Assembly: GCA_045110475.1 (NCBI GenBank)
Contig: JBGCGC010000055.1
Span: 10,006-74,005 of the forward strand
Source of the DNA: Granulosicoccus sp045110475
GTDB lineage: Bacteria; Pseudomonadota; Gammaproteobacteria; Granulosicoccales; Granulosicoccaceae
Reading direction: 5' to 3'
DNA: 64,000 nucleotides
Position 1 is the first letter of the stretch, and every line of letters starts with the position of its first letter. Under the pieces are notes generated by a model. That model did not search any database and was not told the origin of the DNA. It saw nothing but the letters and a program-made list of their open reading frames with translations. Below are positions 25,811 to 33,405 of this stretch, in pieces. Made by a program: the position numbers and the translations under genes.

Positions 25811-27748
25811 CTAGTTTATGACGGCAGGGCGTAGCAACGGCAATGAGGGGGCATCGACGCTTTTTACATTCTGGCTAACGCCTTCAACATATTGAGCCCA
25901 GTCGAGATAGCGCTGGATTCGCCCGTCGGATCTCAGTTCCAGATCGCCGGTGTAGCCCATCAAGCGCTCCCCGGCGCTGATCTTGTCCAGATTGGTCACT
26001 ATTGAATACGCATCAGCACCCAGTGCGTAAAGCTTGCCGTAAACCCCGTCGGCATTGTCGAAGCTGGCAAGGATCTGTTTTTTTAGTGGATCCTTGTTCA
26101 GTGAACTTCGCAGCACCCACGGCGCGTCCGGGTAGTAGATGGTATTTAGATCAGCATTTTTCTTTTGATCATCATCAATACCTGCCACCCTTGAAGTACC
26201 AAGACGCGGTAGTTGGCGCGCGTAGAAAAAATCCAGTTGCGTCCGCACCGAGCGAGCTTGTTCGTTGGTAACAGCGAGAAAGATAATGTTTACGTCGTTG
26301 CGGATTGATGGTTCGAAGAAAAGCCGTTTGCCGATCGTTGCACTCAGAGTACGAAACCGGCCATCGCTTTCGTCAATCGCCAGAGCCTCCTTTATCTGTG
26401 CAGAGTAGTCGTAGGTATCTGTTGGTAGAACAGCCACATGCACAACGTCTCCGCCGTAGAGAAACATGGCGTCTCGGAAGGCTCGGGCTTCGCGGTCACC
26501 GCGTGAATCGTCGGTTTGAAATACAATGGCGTTGGTCAGTCCGAGGCCTGCAGCGCGCGAGGCTGCAGCCACTGCCTCGTCTTCTGGCGCTAGTCCAAAC
26601 TGTATGACGTTGGAGACATCGCTACTGAATGCCGCCGTTTCTACGGTGTTGAGGGTCACTGTTGGAACGGGTATATCCTGCTGGGAGACGACCGCTGCCA
26701 CGGCTTCTTTTGTCAGCGGGCCGATAACGGCATCTGCTCCATCTTCAACAGCGTTTTTGTAAGCGGTTCTGACATAGCCAGGGTTGTCGCCCACATCGTA
26801 GAACCTCAGGACAGGGGCGGCCAGCGTATTGTTTGCCTGTTGGTGCGCGGCCATTAATCCATCCCGGATGACCCCGGCAACAACAGCGGTGTTGCGGCCG
26901 CTGAGTGGGAGCAGAACAGCGATCTGATCAATCGTTTGTACGCGGGTGTCTGTGTCGAATCCATTGCCGGAATACAGTGCTGAGACAAAGACCGGATTAG
27001 CCGGATGCGCAGGGAAGCGTTGTTGCCAGTTATTAACCGACGTTTGCCGCATCTGGGCATCCATGCCAGCGCCTGCGTGTGCCAGAGCCAGCTCGATCCA
27101 GCCCTGATAGGTATCGCCACGAACATTGGTCGTCATGGTGCGAAGCGTGGATAAGGACTGTGTGCTCAGTAATCGCCAGATTTGCTGATGACTGCGCTCG
27201 ATGGTCTCCGGATTGCTGAGCTGATTCTCGAGATTGATTCTGGCGATCAGTTCGTTGTCTGGATCCTGCAGAATTTCGTAAGCCTGCGCCTGGGTTTCGA
27301 ATACACGTCCACGATTCAGGGCAGAATCTACTTCAATCGGATCAGGTAGCGCGGCCAGAGCGGCCTCTGCGTCTCGGTCGAAAATGAAGCTCTTGGCCAG
27401 CAGTATGTCTCGGCGGTGGGCAAGATCAAGGGTGGCCACCTCGATGGGGACCTCGCTGAGTTTTTCCTGAGCTTGTTCCATGAGCCCTCGGTCAAACAGT
27501 ATCTCAGAGGCAATGAGCAGGTAGTCCTGTTGTACAGCCGGATCGCTGACCCTAAGCGCTCGCTTGCTGTAGACGTCTGCTGCAGCCAGAGGATTGCCCA
27601 GCTCCAGCTGCCGGCGAGCATCGGTGTCTGTTATTCTGGCGTTCATCGGGGTATCGGGTAGTGGCGATGCCGATGGTGTGACGCAGGCTGATAAAGCGCT
27701 GGCGAGCAGCAGCACAATAGCCCATCGCAGAAAGGTCGAATTCATCAT
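25811..27748 (-). CDS. lpoA: Outer-membrane lipoprotein LpoA, PBP1A activator
   Basis: LpoA spans from the outer membrane to peptidoglycan synthase PBP1A and stimulates it. Starting at 27748 or 27745 gives about 645 residues with a lipoprotein signal (FLRWAIVLLLASALSAC). The N-terminal half has TPR-like repeats; the C-terminal half is a periplasmic-binding-protein-like (LppC) domain with IAVLLPLSGRNTAVVAGVIRDG-type and GADAVIGPLTKEAV segments. A longer frame reaches 27820, but it would precede the signal peptide. Its start abuts that of the divergent rsmI with no intergenic DNA. Confidence 0.92.
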   Translation of the reverse strand: MMNSTFLRWAIVLLLASALSACVTPSASPLPDTPMNARITDTDARRQLELGNPLAAADVYSKRALRVSDPAVQQDYLLIASEILFDRGLMEQAQEKLSEVPIEVATLDLAHRRDILLAKSFIFDRDAEAALAALPDPIEVDSALNRGRVFETQAQAYEILQDPDNELIARINLENQLSNPETIERSHQQIWRLLSTQSLSTLRTMTTNVRGDTYQGWIELALAHAGAGMDAQMRQTSVNNWQQRFPAHPANPVFVSALYSGNGFDTDTRVQTIDQIAVLLPLSGRNTAVVAGVIRDGLMAAHQQANNTLAAPVLRFYDVGDNPGYVRTAYKNAVEDGADAVIGPLTKEAVAAVVSQQDIPVPTVTLNTVETAAFSSDVSNVIQFGLAPEDEAVAAASRAAGLGLTNAIVFQTDDSRGDREARAFRDAMFLYGGDVVHVAVLPTDTYDYSAQIKEALAIDESDGRFRTLSATIGKRLFFEPSIRNDVNIIFLAVTNEQARSVRTQLDFFYARQLPRLGTSRVAGIDDDQKKNADLNTIYYPDAPWVLRSSLNKDPLKKQILASFDNADGVYGKLYALGADAYSIVTNLDKISAGERLMGYTGDLELRSDGRIQRYLDWAQYVEGVSQNVKSVDAPSLPLLRPAVIN

Positions 27749-28616
27749 GTTGTCGGAACAGATTCTGTACATTGTGGCAACGCCTATAGGCAATCGAGAC
27801 GATATCTCGGCTCGCGCCATTGATGTTCTCGGTAGCGTGAATCGGATATACGCAGAGGATACACGCCATAGTTTACCGTTGCTCAGGCATCATGGCATTG
27901 ATACACCGGTTACGGCATTTCATGAGCACAACGAACAGGCTCAAGTGGACGCGGTGCTCACTTATCTACACAATGGCCACAGCGCGGCACTCATCAGCGA
28001 TGCCGGTACCCCATTGATCAGCGATCCCGGATTTCGGCTCGTAAAGGCCTGTCAGCAATCGGGTATCAAGGTGTCACCAGTGCCAGGTGCCTGCGCGTTG
28101 ACTGCTGCGCTGTGCGTGTCCGGTGTACCAACGGACAGGTTTCAGTTCGTAGGCTTTTCGCCGCACAAGCGCGGTGCCCGCAAGGCCTGGATGCAACCGC
28201 TGGCTAATTTGCCGCACACGCTGGTGCTTTATGAGTCACCGCATCGGATTGTCGAGTGTTTACAAGATATTTGTGAGGTATTCGGGTCTGAGCGTGAGTT
28301 ATGTGTTGCACGGGAATTGACCAAGCGTTTCGAAACCGTCGTGCACGGCACAAGCACCGATATGCTGGCCAGAGTGTCAGGCGATGCCAATCAGCAGCGC
28401 GGAGAGTTTGTTATCGTCATAACCGGAAAGCTGGTATCACCGGAGGCCACCGTTGAGTCGGTGCTCCAATTGGATAAAACCCTGAGCGTGTTGCTGGAGC
28501 ACTTGCCGGTCAAGACTGCAGCCAAGGCTGCTGCGGATATTTTTTCCATCAACAAACGTGATGCCTACGAGCGTGCACTGGTTCTTCAGGGGAAGCAGGC
28601 TCCTGGCCTCTTATAA
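27747..28616 (+). CDS. rsmI: 16S rRNA (cytidine-1402-2'-O)-methyltransferase
   Basis: RsmI methylates the 2'-OH of C1402 in the ribosomal P site. With the ATG at 27747 the protein has 289 residues and begins MLSEQILYIVATPIGNRDDIS, the normal N-terminus; the open frame extends further upstream into lpoA but without family sequence. Other motifs are YAEDTRHSLPLL, LISDAGTPLISDPGF and GFSPHKRGAR. Start codons of rsmI and lpoA overlap or touch (27743-27749), so the promoter and ribosome-binding site of each must lie inside the other gene. Confidence 0.96.
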   Translation: MLSEQILYIVATPIGNRDDISARAIDVLGSVNRIYAEDTRHSLPLLRHHGIDTPVTAFHEHNEQAQVDAVLTYLHNGHSAALISDAGTPLISDPGFRLVKACQQSGIKVSPVPGACALTAALCVSGVPTDRFQFVGFSPHKRGARKAWMQPLANLPHTLVLYESPHRIVECLQDICEVFGSERELCVARELTKRFETVVHGTSTDMLARVSGDANQQRGEFVIVITGKLVSPEATVESVLQLDKTLSVLLEHLPVKTAAKAAADIFSINKRDAYERALVLQGKQAPGLL

Positions 28617-28624
28617 CGGGCAAT

Positions 28625-29692
28625 TTACGGCTCTTTCAGGGTTTTCTGCAGAAGGGTAAGCCAGTTTTCGTGGCAAAGCTTGTTCATTAGCGTTGTGGAA
28701 TACCCGTGATTTTGCAGAGCATCTACAAGAACCGGTAATCCGGCGACATCGCTGATAGGGTTCGGTACCAGTGCGCCGTCGAAATCCGACCCCAGCCCGA
28801 CGTGATCTTCACCCAGATGTTCAATCAGGTGGTCGAGATGGCGCAGCACAGGCTCGAGTGTCATATCGCCTGAGCGACGTCCGTCTGGCCGCAAGAAAAT
28901 GGTCGCAAAATTCAGCCCGACAATCCCGCCGGTGTCACGAATCACAGATAGCTGTCGGTCGGTGAGGTTGCGCGGCGATGGTGTGATGGCATGGGCATTG
29001 GAATGGGTCGCTACCATAGGAGCATCAGACAGGCTGGCCACATCGTCAAAGCCCTTTTCATTAAGATGCGAAAGGTCGATCATGATGCCAAGCTCGTTGC
29101 AGGTCTTTATCAGCTCTTTGCCGGCCGCAGTAAGTCCCGGGCCGATATCAGGGTCACCCGGAAATCTGAAAGGTACGCCATGTCCGAATGCGGTTGGTCT
29201 GCTCCAGACGGGGCCCAGTGAACGCAAGCCCATGGCATGAAAGCTGTACAAGGCGTCAAGATCTGGGCCGATGGCTTCGGCGCCTTCCATATGGATGATA
29301 GCGGCGATGGATCCGCGTTTCAGGCTCGCCTTGATCTCTTCCACGGTACGGCAGATGCAAAACTCGCCTCCGCTGACGCGTTCCATCCACTGCAGGTGGC
29401 CCAGCATTGACAGGGCAATAGGCTGCGCATAGTTGATGTCCAGAGCTTCAGGTAGTGGCAATTCATAGGACGGATTATCCATCAGGCCGTCGCTGTCAAT
29501 GCCATCTTCCGAGTCGGGTGAATGTATGTAGATAGCGAAAAAACCACCAGCGAATCCACCCTTGCGCATACGCGGCAAGTCAAGATGGCCTTCGCCATTA
29601 CCGCTAAGCCAGGTGTGTTCCCGGGCTGCCGGATCGTTCAACAGTCGTAGCAGGAAGTCGTTGTGGCCATCAAAGACGGGAGTAGGGGTCAC
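28625..29692 (-). CDS. Membrane dipeptidase (renal dipeptidase, peptidase family M19)
   Basis: This 355-residue zinc enzyme hydrolyses dipeptides, often with D-residues at the C-terminal side. Motifs fit M19: DGHNDFLLRLL at the start (His-x-Asp type metal site), HMEGAEAIG, MIDLSHLNEKGF, ATHSNAHAI and HVGLGSDFDGA. No signal peptide is visible, so it is probably cytoplasmic, as in many bacterial members. It ends 8 nt from the convergent rsmI. Confidence 0.93.
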   Translation of the reverse strand: MTPTPVFDGHNDFLLRLLNDPAAREHTWLSGNGEGHLDLPRMRKGGFAGGFFAIYIHSPDSEDGIDSDGLMDNPSYELPLPEALDINYAQPIALSMLGHLQWMERVSGGEFCICRTVEEIKASLKRGSIAAIIHMEGAEAIGPDLDALYSFHAMGLRSLGPVWSRPTAFGHGVPFRFPGDPDIGPGLTAAGKELIKTCNELGIMIDLSHLNEKGFDDVASLSDAPMVATHSNAHAITPSPRNLTDRQLSVIRDTGGIVGLNFATIFLRPDGRRSGDMTLEPVLRHLDHLIEHLGEDHVGLGSDFDGALVPNPISDVAGLPVLVDALQNHGYSTTLMNKLCHENWLTLLQKTLKEP

Positions 29693-29950
29693 AGTGTCAT
29701 TTCCTCGGTTTGAATTCGACGGGTGAGGCCTTCACTGGCGCTCATGAGCTCTGTTGTTCAAGGCTACCGGCTGCACCTGCCAGTCAACCGCTCGCGCATT
29801 GTTTCTTTGGTTGCAAGGCCACTTATACAAGACAAAATGCATTACGGAAAATGCTCATGCATGTGTGAAACTGCGTATGGGTAACTGAATAGTGTGTTGG
29901 ATTCTCTATCTTCGCTATCTATTCTATCTGCAAGTGATACCATCCGCACC

Positions 29951-30324
29951 GGAGTTGGCCAGGCTATCGCTGCTGATATCTGCGCAAGCAGGCGTCAGGG
30001 GAGGAAAGTCCGGGCTCCACAGGACAAGGCGCCAGGTAATTCCTGGGGGGCGTGAGCCTACGGAAAGTGCAGCAGAGAGTAGACCGCCTAAGCAATAACC
30101 GGCAGCAATGCCGGTCTTTGCCGGTAAGGCTGAAAGGGTGCGGTAAGAGCGCACCGCGTCGGTGGCAACATTCGACGGCATGGTAAACCCCGTCTGGAGC
30201 AAGACCAAATAGAGGGACATAGGCGTGGTCCGCGCTGTCCCCGGGTAGGTCGCAAGAGCGTTATGGTGACGTAACGCCTAGATGAATGATGGCCCTCGAC
30301 AGAACCCGGCTTATGGCCAACTCC
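29951..30324 (+). ncRNA. rnpB: RNase P RNA, bacterial class A
   Basis: The catalytic RNA of RNase P matures tRNA 5' ends. The outer helix P1 is a perfect 10-bp pairing of GGAGTTGGCC (29951-29960) with GGCCAACTCC (30315-30324). Conserved class A stretches are all present in order: GAGGAAAGTCCGGGCTCC, the GGTAA/CCTGG region, AGGGTGCGGTAAGAGCGCACC, GGTAAACCCCG, and near the end CCTAGATGAATGA and GACAGAACCCGGCTTA. TTGGAT (29897) and TATTCT (29920), 17 nt apart, could be the promoter, but the match is weak. Confidence 0.97.
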
Positions 30325-30331
30325 TTATTAT

Positions 30332-30362
30332 CTAGTGTAGTTTGAAGGTCACACTACACTAG
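30332..30362. terminator. Inverted repeat after rnpB
   Basis: Perfect 10-bp arms CTAGTGTAGT and ACTACACTAG flank an 11-nt loop, starting 8 nt after the rnpB 3' helix. No T-run follows, so it may be a processing or stabilising hairpin or a weak terminator, possibly serving both rnpB and the convergent gene. Confidence 0.45.
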
Positions 30363-30431
30363 TGTCCTTAACAGGGACCAGTTTCCGACCAGTGCAAATC
30401 AGTCCAGTTGCTGCGAGTCACTAACGCTGGA

Positions 30432-31229
30432 TCAGGCAGCCTTGTCAAGGTCGTCATCGTCGTAACCGTCGCCTGGCTGCATGCTGTCGTGCCTTGTGCC
30501 TTTGTCAGCGAGGGTCTCTGAGTTTTCACTGGCCTTTTTCAGGTCGGCCAGGCGCTGCTCAAGATCCTCGAAGCGCGATGGAAGAATATAGAGATACATG
30601 ATTAGCGTCTCCAGCATCTCCATCATGGCGTCAGCGGTGTCCTGATTGGTTCCGTGATGATTCTTGAACAATTCGTGAAGATCACCCTGTTTCTTGGTTG
30701 ACGAAGACAGTTTGGCCAACGGTTCGTTGTGGTTAATCGTGCTGATCGAGTCTCTTATCATCGCTGAGAGTCCCGTACGACTGTTACCGATAGGCAGAAA
30801 GTCATCGAAGATGGTTTCCATAGCGGTCTTGATCAACACATTGGTTGCCATCAGGTTGCCCGAAAAATAAATCTCCTGAGCAGTCTTGCAATACTGCAGA
30901 ACGCTGTCGGGAATAGTTTCCTGATGCTGATCCATATTCATATGCTCATGGGGTGCAGGCAACATGTATACCCCGGGATCGCCGTCACCATCCTTTCTGG
31001 CGTGCCCGACCATATCCACGACCCAGAAGTGCACAGTGGTGCCACAGGCTGAGCAATCAGATGAGCAGGATGAGGTATCACGGTTGGGATCGTATAGCCG
31101 GCGTTTGGTATTGAATACGACATTCAAGGTGCAGCCGGGGCAAATGGCAGCAACGGACACCGGATGCGATAGCTTGTTGCTATTGGAGTACGCCCACTTC
31201 TTGATGCTTTCGTTGGGTATCTTTTTCAA
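30432..31229 (-). CDS. Zinc-ribbon protein of unknown function, DUF4145-like
   Basis: The 265-residue product begins at a TTG (31227-31229) with a weak GGGA site. It has a zinc-ribbon-like N-terminal part with CPGC and CSAC pairs (about residues 34 and 60), then a helical domain where SGNLMATNVLIKTAMETIFDDFLP resembles the DUF4145 helix pattern, and an acidic Ser- and Asp-rich tail ending DDDDLDKAA. DUF4145 domains often occur in restriction or defence-linked proteins, but nothing here shows such a role. It is convergent with rnpB and divergent from mraZ. I cannot assign a function. Confidence 0.7.
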   Translation of the reverse strand: MKKIPNESIKKWAYSNSNKLSHPVSVAAICPGCTLNVVFNTKRRLYDPNRDTSSCSSDCSACGTTVHFWVVDMVGHARKDGDGDPGVYMLPAPHEHMNMDQHQETIPDSVLQYCKTAQEIYFSGNLMATNVLIKTAMETIFDDFLPIGNSRTGLSAMIRDSISTINHNEPLAKLSSSTKKQGDLHELFKNHHGTNQDTADAMMEMLETLIMYLYILPSRFEDLEQRLADLKKASENSETLADKGTRHDSMQPGDGYDDDDLDKAA

Positions 31230-31649
31230 GCTGTTCCCGGCTTATTGTTCAGCACACAGACATGTGCGGTATCGGCAGGTTTTCGCCGAGTGGTAGACCG
31301 CTAGCGTTAGTTGCTACTTGAGAACCCGGGCCCGGGAGCCTGTTCAGCCCAGACAACATGGGCTTCAGGCAGATGCGCTTTGCGATATCCATGTCGCGGC
31401 CTCTGCATCGGTGCCCGACTATCGGTCAACGCTTGCTGTCAGTGGGGCGGCTGCCCATTTGCAAGCGCGGCACATTGCAAACATTACGCAACAATTGCCA
31501 ATTGCTTGACATTTTATTAATCAGATAGCGCTCTTTTCTAACTGGCTTTCTATCAAGAGCATCTAAGTGATTGATTGTTATAGGTTCAGGTAAGTTGGCA
31601 GGATGTCGATCTTTTCGTGAAAAAACAGGTGCTTAGGCACGAAATTACG
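31230..31649. other. Intergenic region before the dcw promoter
   Basis: This 420-nt stretch holds no gene I can support. Its first 100 nt should contain the promoter of the divergent zinc-ribbon gene. It includes a 12-bp palindrome, CCCGGGCCCGGG, at 31325-31336, and becomes AT-rich after 31500. Short frames in it have no family resemblance and no ribosome-binding site. Confidence 0.6.
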
Positions 31650-31678
31650 TTGACCCTGTCATGTCAGAGTCGTATAGT
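31650..31678 (+). promoter_or_regulatory. Sigma-70 promoter of the dcw cluster
   Basis: TTGACC (31650-31655) and TATAGT (31673-31678) are separated by exactly 17 nt, a near-consensus promoter. It lies 51 nt before the mraZ ATG, and its -10 box touches the first MraZ box. Confidence 0.85.
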
Positions 31679-31710
31679 GGGGATCAGTGGCATTTCGTGG
31701 ATAATTGTGG
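31677..31710 (+). promoter_or_regulatory. MraZ operator: four GTGG boxes at 10-bp spacing
   Basis: GTGG occurs at 31677, 31687, 31697 and 31707, one helical turn apart, two of them extended to GTGGGG. Known MraZ sites are TGGG-type direct repeats with 5-6-nt spacers upstream of mraZ. The array starts at the -10 box, so binding would block transcription initiation and autoregulate the cluster. Confidence 0.85.
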
Positions 31711-31728
31711 GGAATCAGGTAGTCAGCG

Positions 31729-32187
31729 ATGTGGTTTCGGGGTCTCACAAAATTGAGTGTAGATGCAAAAGGGCGTGTTGCCATGCCCAAGGCTCATCGG
31801 GATGTCCTCGAAGATAGTGGCGTAGTGGAACTTGTGGTCACTGCATCTCCTGCCCGGTGTCTTAACGTTTATGCCAAGGATGCATGGATGGAACTGGAAC
31901 AAAAGCTGATGGCCGCGCCGAACATAAAGTCGAAGGCAGTGCAGAAGCTGCAACGCCTGTATGTCGGTTACGCCACGCCGGTAGAGCTGGATAGTAGCGG
32001 AAGGATGTTACTTACGTCAGAGCTGAGGTCGTTCGCGGGCATAGAGCGCAAGGCCATGCTGGTGGGTCAGGGAGAGAAGTTCGAGTTGTGGGATGAAGCT
32101 CGCTGGGAGCGCGAGTTTGGTTTATGTGACAACGATGACATTGATATGTCAGACGTGCCGGAAGAACTGGCGACTTTGTCACTCTGA
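31729..32187 (+). CDS. mraZ: Transcriptional regulator MraZ
   Basis: MraZ is a ring-forming AbrB-like DNA-binding protein that represses its own dcw operon. The 152 residues hold two SpoVT-AbrB-like repeats: MWFRGLTKLSVDAKGRVAMPKAHRD and LYVGYATPVELDSSGRMLLTSELR. An AGGT sits 8 nt before the ATG. The stop overlaps the rsmH start (TGATG). Confidence 0.97.
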   Translation: MWFRGLTKLSVDAKGRVAMPKAHRDVLEDSGVVELVVTASPARCLNVYAKDAWMELEQKLMAAPNIKSKAVQKLQRLYVGYATPVELDSSGRMLLTSELRSFAGIERKAMLVGQGEKFELWDEARWEREFGLCDNDDIDMSDVPEELATLSL

Positions 32188-33137
32188 TGGCCGAGGCAGA
32201 CGAGACATTCGCGATGCCAGGTCACGTCCCCGTGCTGATGCACGAGGCCGTCGAAGGTTTGACGCTAAACGGATGCGGTTGTTATGTGGACGCCACCTAC
32301 GGACGTGGTGGTCACAGTGGGTATTTGCTGAACCGGCTCGAAGAAGGCGGGCAGTTGCTGGCTCTGGACAGGGATCCGGAAGCCATTGCGGATGCAAGGG
32401 TACGTTTCGCCTCTGATAAAAGGTTTGCAATCAGGCAGGCGAATTTTGCCAACTTGCAGGCTGTGCTGCAGGAGCATGGCTGGTTTGGGGAAGTGGATGG
32501 GTTGTTGATGGATCTGGGGGTGTCATCCCCTCAGCTTGATGTTGCCGAGCGCGGGTTTGGTTTCTCCCGCGACGGTGCACTGGACATGCGAATGGATCCG
32601 CACAGCGGAGTGTCCGCTGCGCAGTGGCTATCTACCGTTGGTGAGGGTGAGCTCGTGCAAGTACTCAAAACATATGGTGAAGAGCGATACGCAAAGCGCA
32701 TTGCATCCGCTATCGTCAGCGCGCGCATGGAGAAACCGATTCTTCGCACTCTGGAGCTTGCCGAGATCATCAAGGCTGCTCATCCGCGCTGGGAGCGACA
32801 TCATCATCCGGCAACTCGCAGTTTTCAGGCTATTCGGATACAGATCAATCGTGAGCTTGATGCCGTCAGCGATGCTCTGGCTGCGGCATCGAGTGTGTTG
32901 CGTCTCGGGGGCAGACTTGCAGTAATAACATTTCACTCACTGGAAGATCGCTTGGTTAAACGTGCGCTGAGGCGGCCGGTACCTGATCCCTCTATTCCAC
33001 GTCATCTGCCTCAGCCGGCGCAGGACATGCACCCGTGGAGAGTCATTGGAAAACCGGTCAAGGCCAGTAGCAAGGAAGTGGCAGCTAATCCACGATCGCG
33101 CAGTGCCGTTCTGCGTCTTGCGGAGCGCGTGCTATGA
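32187..33137 (+). CDS. rsmH: 16S rRNA (cytosine-1402-N4)-methyltransferase
   Basis: RsmH (MraW) methylates N4 of C1402; with rsmI, also in this window, both modifications of that base are covered. The 316 residues include HVPVLMHEAVEGL, the SAM loop DATYGRGGHSGYLL, LLMDLGVSSPQLD, FQAIRIQINREL and ITFHSLEDRLVK. It overlaps mraZ by 1 nt and ftsL by 4 nt. Confidence 0.98.
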   Translation: MAEADETFAMPGHVPVLMHEAVEGLTLNGCGCYVDATYGRGGHSGYLLNRLEEGGQLLALDRDPEAIADARVRFASDKRFAIRQANFANLQAVLQEHGWFGEVDGLLMDLGVSSPQLDVAERGFGFSRDGALDMRMDPHSGVSAAQWLSTVGEGELVQVLKTYGEERYAKRIASAIVSARMEKPILRTLELAEIIKAAHPRWERHHHPATRSFQAIRIQINRELDAVSDALAAASSVLRLGGRLAVITFHSLEDRLVKRALRRPVPDPSIPRHLPQPAQDMHPWRVIGKPVKASSKEVAANPRSRSAVLRLAERVL

Positions 33138-33403
33138 ACAGTACGATTTTCAGTGTGCTCATACTGGCAGCCTTGTGCTTTTGTACCGCACTGGGGGTTG
33201 TTTTTACGACTCATCTCAGTCGAGAGGCTCATGCAGAAATTGGACGCAACCGCTCTATTATCGATGAGCTTGATATGCAGTGGAGTCAGTTGCAGATAGA
33301 GGAAAGTACCTTTTCCGAACATGGCCTGATTGAGCGTCAGGCACGTGAGCGACTGGACATGGTGTTTCCGGGCCTTGAGGGCTCAGTGATGATAGTGCGC
33401 TGA
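33134..33403 (+). CDS. ftsL: Cell division protein FtsL
   Basis: FtsL is a bitopic protein of the FtsQLB divisome subcomplex. The 89 residues consist of a very short cytoplasmic end, a membrane helix (about residues 6-24, VLILAALCFCTALGVVFTTH) and a periplasmic leucine-zipper-like coiled coil that ends in the typical ERLDMVFP. Sequence conservation is low, but size and position between rsmH and ftsI are decisive. Confidence 0.93.
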   Translation: MNSTIFSVLILAALCFCTALGVVFTTHLSREAHAEIGRNRSIIDELDMQWSQLQIEESTFSEHGLIERQARERLDMVFPGLEGSVMIVR

Positions 33404-33405
33404 TC

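Noticed and set aside
31325..31336. CCCGGGCCCGGG palindrome
   Set aside because: Striking but short, with no neighbouring repeats or promoter; kept only as a note in the intergenic entry.
31311..31520. Two short plus-strand frames before mraZ
   Set aside because: No ribosome-binding site, odd composition, no family resemblance; the mraZ promoter starts further downstream.
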